Part shown: piece after piece, positions 62,305 to 64,000 of the stretch
Layout: the number at the start of each line of letters is the position of its first letter
Numbering within the stretch: the first letter of the stretch is position 1
Assembly (NCBI GenBank): GCA_037974335.1
Contig: CM075760.1
Location: 27,627,902 to 27,691,901, forward strand
Length of the DNA stretch: 64,000 nucleotides
Reading direction: 5' to 3'
Source of the DNA: Prionace glauca
Lineage: Eukaryota; Chordata; Chondrichthyes; Carcharhiniformes; Carcharhinidae
Notes under the pieces: model-generated
Seen by the model: the letters and a program-made list of their open reading frames with translations, nothing else
The model's database searches: none
What the model was told of the DNA's origin: nothing
Translations under genes and position numbers: made by a program

Positions 62305-63539
62305 TTCAGTCCTGGATGTGATTAACAGCAGAATCCAATCCCTGTAATTGCTTGTGAACTCGCTGGTGTCTCAGCAGTTGTGATGATTTAGTGAATCCCT
62401 TTCCACACACACACAGCAGGTAAATGGTCTCTCCCTGGTGTGAACTCGCTGGTGTGTCCGCAGGTGGGATGACTGAGTGAATGTTTTCCCACAATCGGAG
62501 CAGGTAAATGGTCTCTCCCCAGTGTGCAATCGTCGGTGTTTTTGCAGATTTGATGCATAAAGAAAACACTTCCCACTCTCAGACAGATGAACGGCCTCTC
62601 CTCAGTGTGAACGCGCTGATGTATCAGCAGATAGGATGAATCAGTGAATCCCTTCCCACACTCGGAGCAGCTGAACGGTCTCTCCCTGGTGTGAATTCGC
62701 TGGTGCCTCTGCAGTTTGGATGAATTACTGAATCCCTTCCCACATTCAGAGCAGAGGAATGGCCTCTCCCTGGTGTGAACTCGCTCGTGTGTCTGCAGGT
62801 GAGATAACTGAGTGAATCCCTTCCCACACGCTGAGCACGTGAACCATTTCTCCCCAGTGTGAACTCGCTGGTGCATCAGCAAGTTAGATGATTCACTGAA
62901 TCCCTTCCCACAATCGGAGCAGGCGAATGGCTTCTCCCCGCTGTGAACCCGATTGTGTTTCTGCAGGTGGGATGAACTTTTGAATCCTTTCCCACACTCG
63001 GGGCAGGCGAATGGCCAGTCCCCTGTGTGAACACGTTTGTGTGTCTGCAGGGAGGATGAATGAGCAAATCCCTTCCCACACTCCAAGCAAATGAATGGCC
63101 TGTCCCCAGTGTGGTTACATCGATGAGTTTCCAGTTGGTGAGGGAAATTGAATCCTTTACCACAGTCTCCACATTTCCATGGCTTCTCCATGGTGCTGGT
63201 GTCCATGTGTCTGTCGCAGTTTGACAGTCAGCTGAAACCTCATCCACAACAAAACACCTGAACAGTCTCACCCCAATGTGACTGATGTCTTTTCAAGCTG
63301 TGTTGGAGTGTTTTCCACAGTCCGTTCACTGGAACACTCTCACTCGGATTTGTGTGACTCCATGCTTTTCCAATCACACTTATGGTTGAAATCTCTTGAA
63401 GCAGGCAGAACAGATAAGTATTTTTCTTTGTAGATTCCAAAGGCTGATGTTGTCCAGGCCCCGATGAATGGAGTTAATTTGTCAGATCACCACGAGTATT
63501 TATTTTGAGATTTCTGTCTGGAAATCCTCTTCTGATATC
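62305..63539 (-). CDS. C2H2 zinc-finger gene H, seven intact fingers then frameshift
   Basis: From ATG 63206 ([20 protein letters not shown]) seven fingers are intact, down to [20 protein letters not shown]. At about 62575-62585 one base appears to be missing (reading CLRVGSVFF instead of C..CGKCF), and the frame continues without fingers to 62388. Two or three more fingers lie in the next frame, and a CA expansion near 62401-62413 shifts it again before the last finger ([18 protein letters not shown]). The protein as read is 272 codons with seven usable fingers and an aberrant tail. The acceptor is at 63540-63541 (GAAATTCGTGTTACAG). The decayed leader finger has TGA at 63326-63328. The promoter lies outside the window. 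Confidence 0.75.
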
Positions 63540-63839
63540 CTGTAACACGAATTTCCAAAATTCATCACTGTCAGTGCAACTTAGAAATTCAGAAAAGACA
63601 AGTCTAGTTTTTACAGAAAATGCTTCACTTTTCCCCACTATTCTTACCCTGCTGTATCCCAATAAACAGCTTCCCAATTCTCCTAAAGGTCCCAATTCAT
63701 GTTGGTTAATGAATCAATGCACATCACTTCCTGTTCAAATGTGTGTAATATGCAGCACTCATTACCTGGTTGGAGATATGGTGGGTGCAGCAAGTGGTCA
63801 TGATCTGGAACTAGGTGCCCACAGATCTGGTGGCAGTGA

Positions 63840-63990
63840 AGGCAATTAAAGATTTCAAAATGAAATTGGATGTGCACTTGAAGCAAATACTCTTGCAGGA
63901 GAATGAGTATATGGAGGGGCAATGGGTCTAACTGGATTGTTCTACAGGGAGTTGACATGCACTCCTTCTCTATCAGAATAACAATGCCTT
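63840..63990 (+). mobile_element. Old LINE tail (plus)
   Basis: AAATTGGATGTGCACTTGAA, CAGGAGAATGAGTATATGGA and GGGCAATGGGTCTAACTGGA resemble 38130-38240 and 51350-51470. It recurs at the same relative place upstream of genes D, F and H. Confidence 0.6.
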
Positions 63991-64000
63991 GAAATATATT

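Overview
The window looks like vertebrate nuclear DNA, most probably from a shark or other elasmobranch. The evidence is a very high load of CR1-clade LINEs, tRNA-derived SINEs whose 3' ends resemble the CR1 tails, many short arrays of C2H2 zinc fingers, and intron-bearing host genes. The species assignment is inference from repeat families I recognise by eye. I see no LTR or retroviral element, CRISPR array, rRNA gene or functional tRNA gene.

Layout. 0-2.5 kb: TG-rich microsatellites within a duplicated block, a splice-bounded immunoglobulin-domain exon on the minus strand, and retroelement tails. 2.8-10.5 kb: a mosaic of decayed CR1 copies, mostly minus strand, broken up by later insertions. 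It includes two inverted copies of an unidentified repeat of about 610 bp. 10.7-13.5 kb: pyrimidine-rich low-complexity DNA and a 0.95-kb GA-rich minisatellite. 14-22 kb: zinc-finger remnants on the minus strand (14.0, 15.0-15.7 and 16.6-17.3 kb), a CpG-rich promoter at 18.8-19.15 kb, and a six-finger gene on the plus strand (21.5-22.0 kb). 22.3-24.2 kb: a well-preserved CR1. 25.6-30.9 kb: a five-exon EMC4 gene (ER membrane complex subunit 4) whose phases all match, but with an in-frame TGA in exon 1 and no GT at the exon-3 donor. 31-36 kb: mostly unassigned DNA plus SINEs, a CR1 fragment and a zinc-finger remnant. 36-63 kb: four zinc-finger genes on the minus strand (10, 11, 8, and 7 plus frameshifted fingers), two CpG-rich promoter regions and a 52.4-52.9 kb promoter region with splice donors facing both ways, one plus-strand zinc-finger remnant, two palindromic foldback elements (39.3-40.0 and 44.9-45.2 kb) and three stacks of CR1 inserted into CR1 or SINE.

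How the parts relate. The zinc-finger genes share a plan: a CpG-rich, NRF1-motif promoter, an acceptor with a recurring sequence, a decayed leader finger, then one exon carrying all the fingers. Several promoters lie between divergent genes or have splice donors pointing outward on both strands, so the cluster probably grew by duplication of head-to-head units and then lost some arms. Retroelements did much of the breaking: a 7.5-kb, three-layer CR1 nest sits in what looks like intron 1 of a plus-strand zinc-finger gene. Because the duplicated units provide paralogous empty sites, target duplications and insertion order can be read within this window.

Limits: all comparisons were made by eye. 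Boundaries of old repeats are good to tens of bases at best, and subfamily names are my own labels: CR1-I for copies with TTCTATG tails, CR1-II for copies with TTATGTTC tails.
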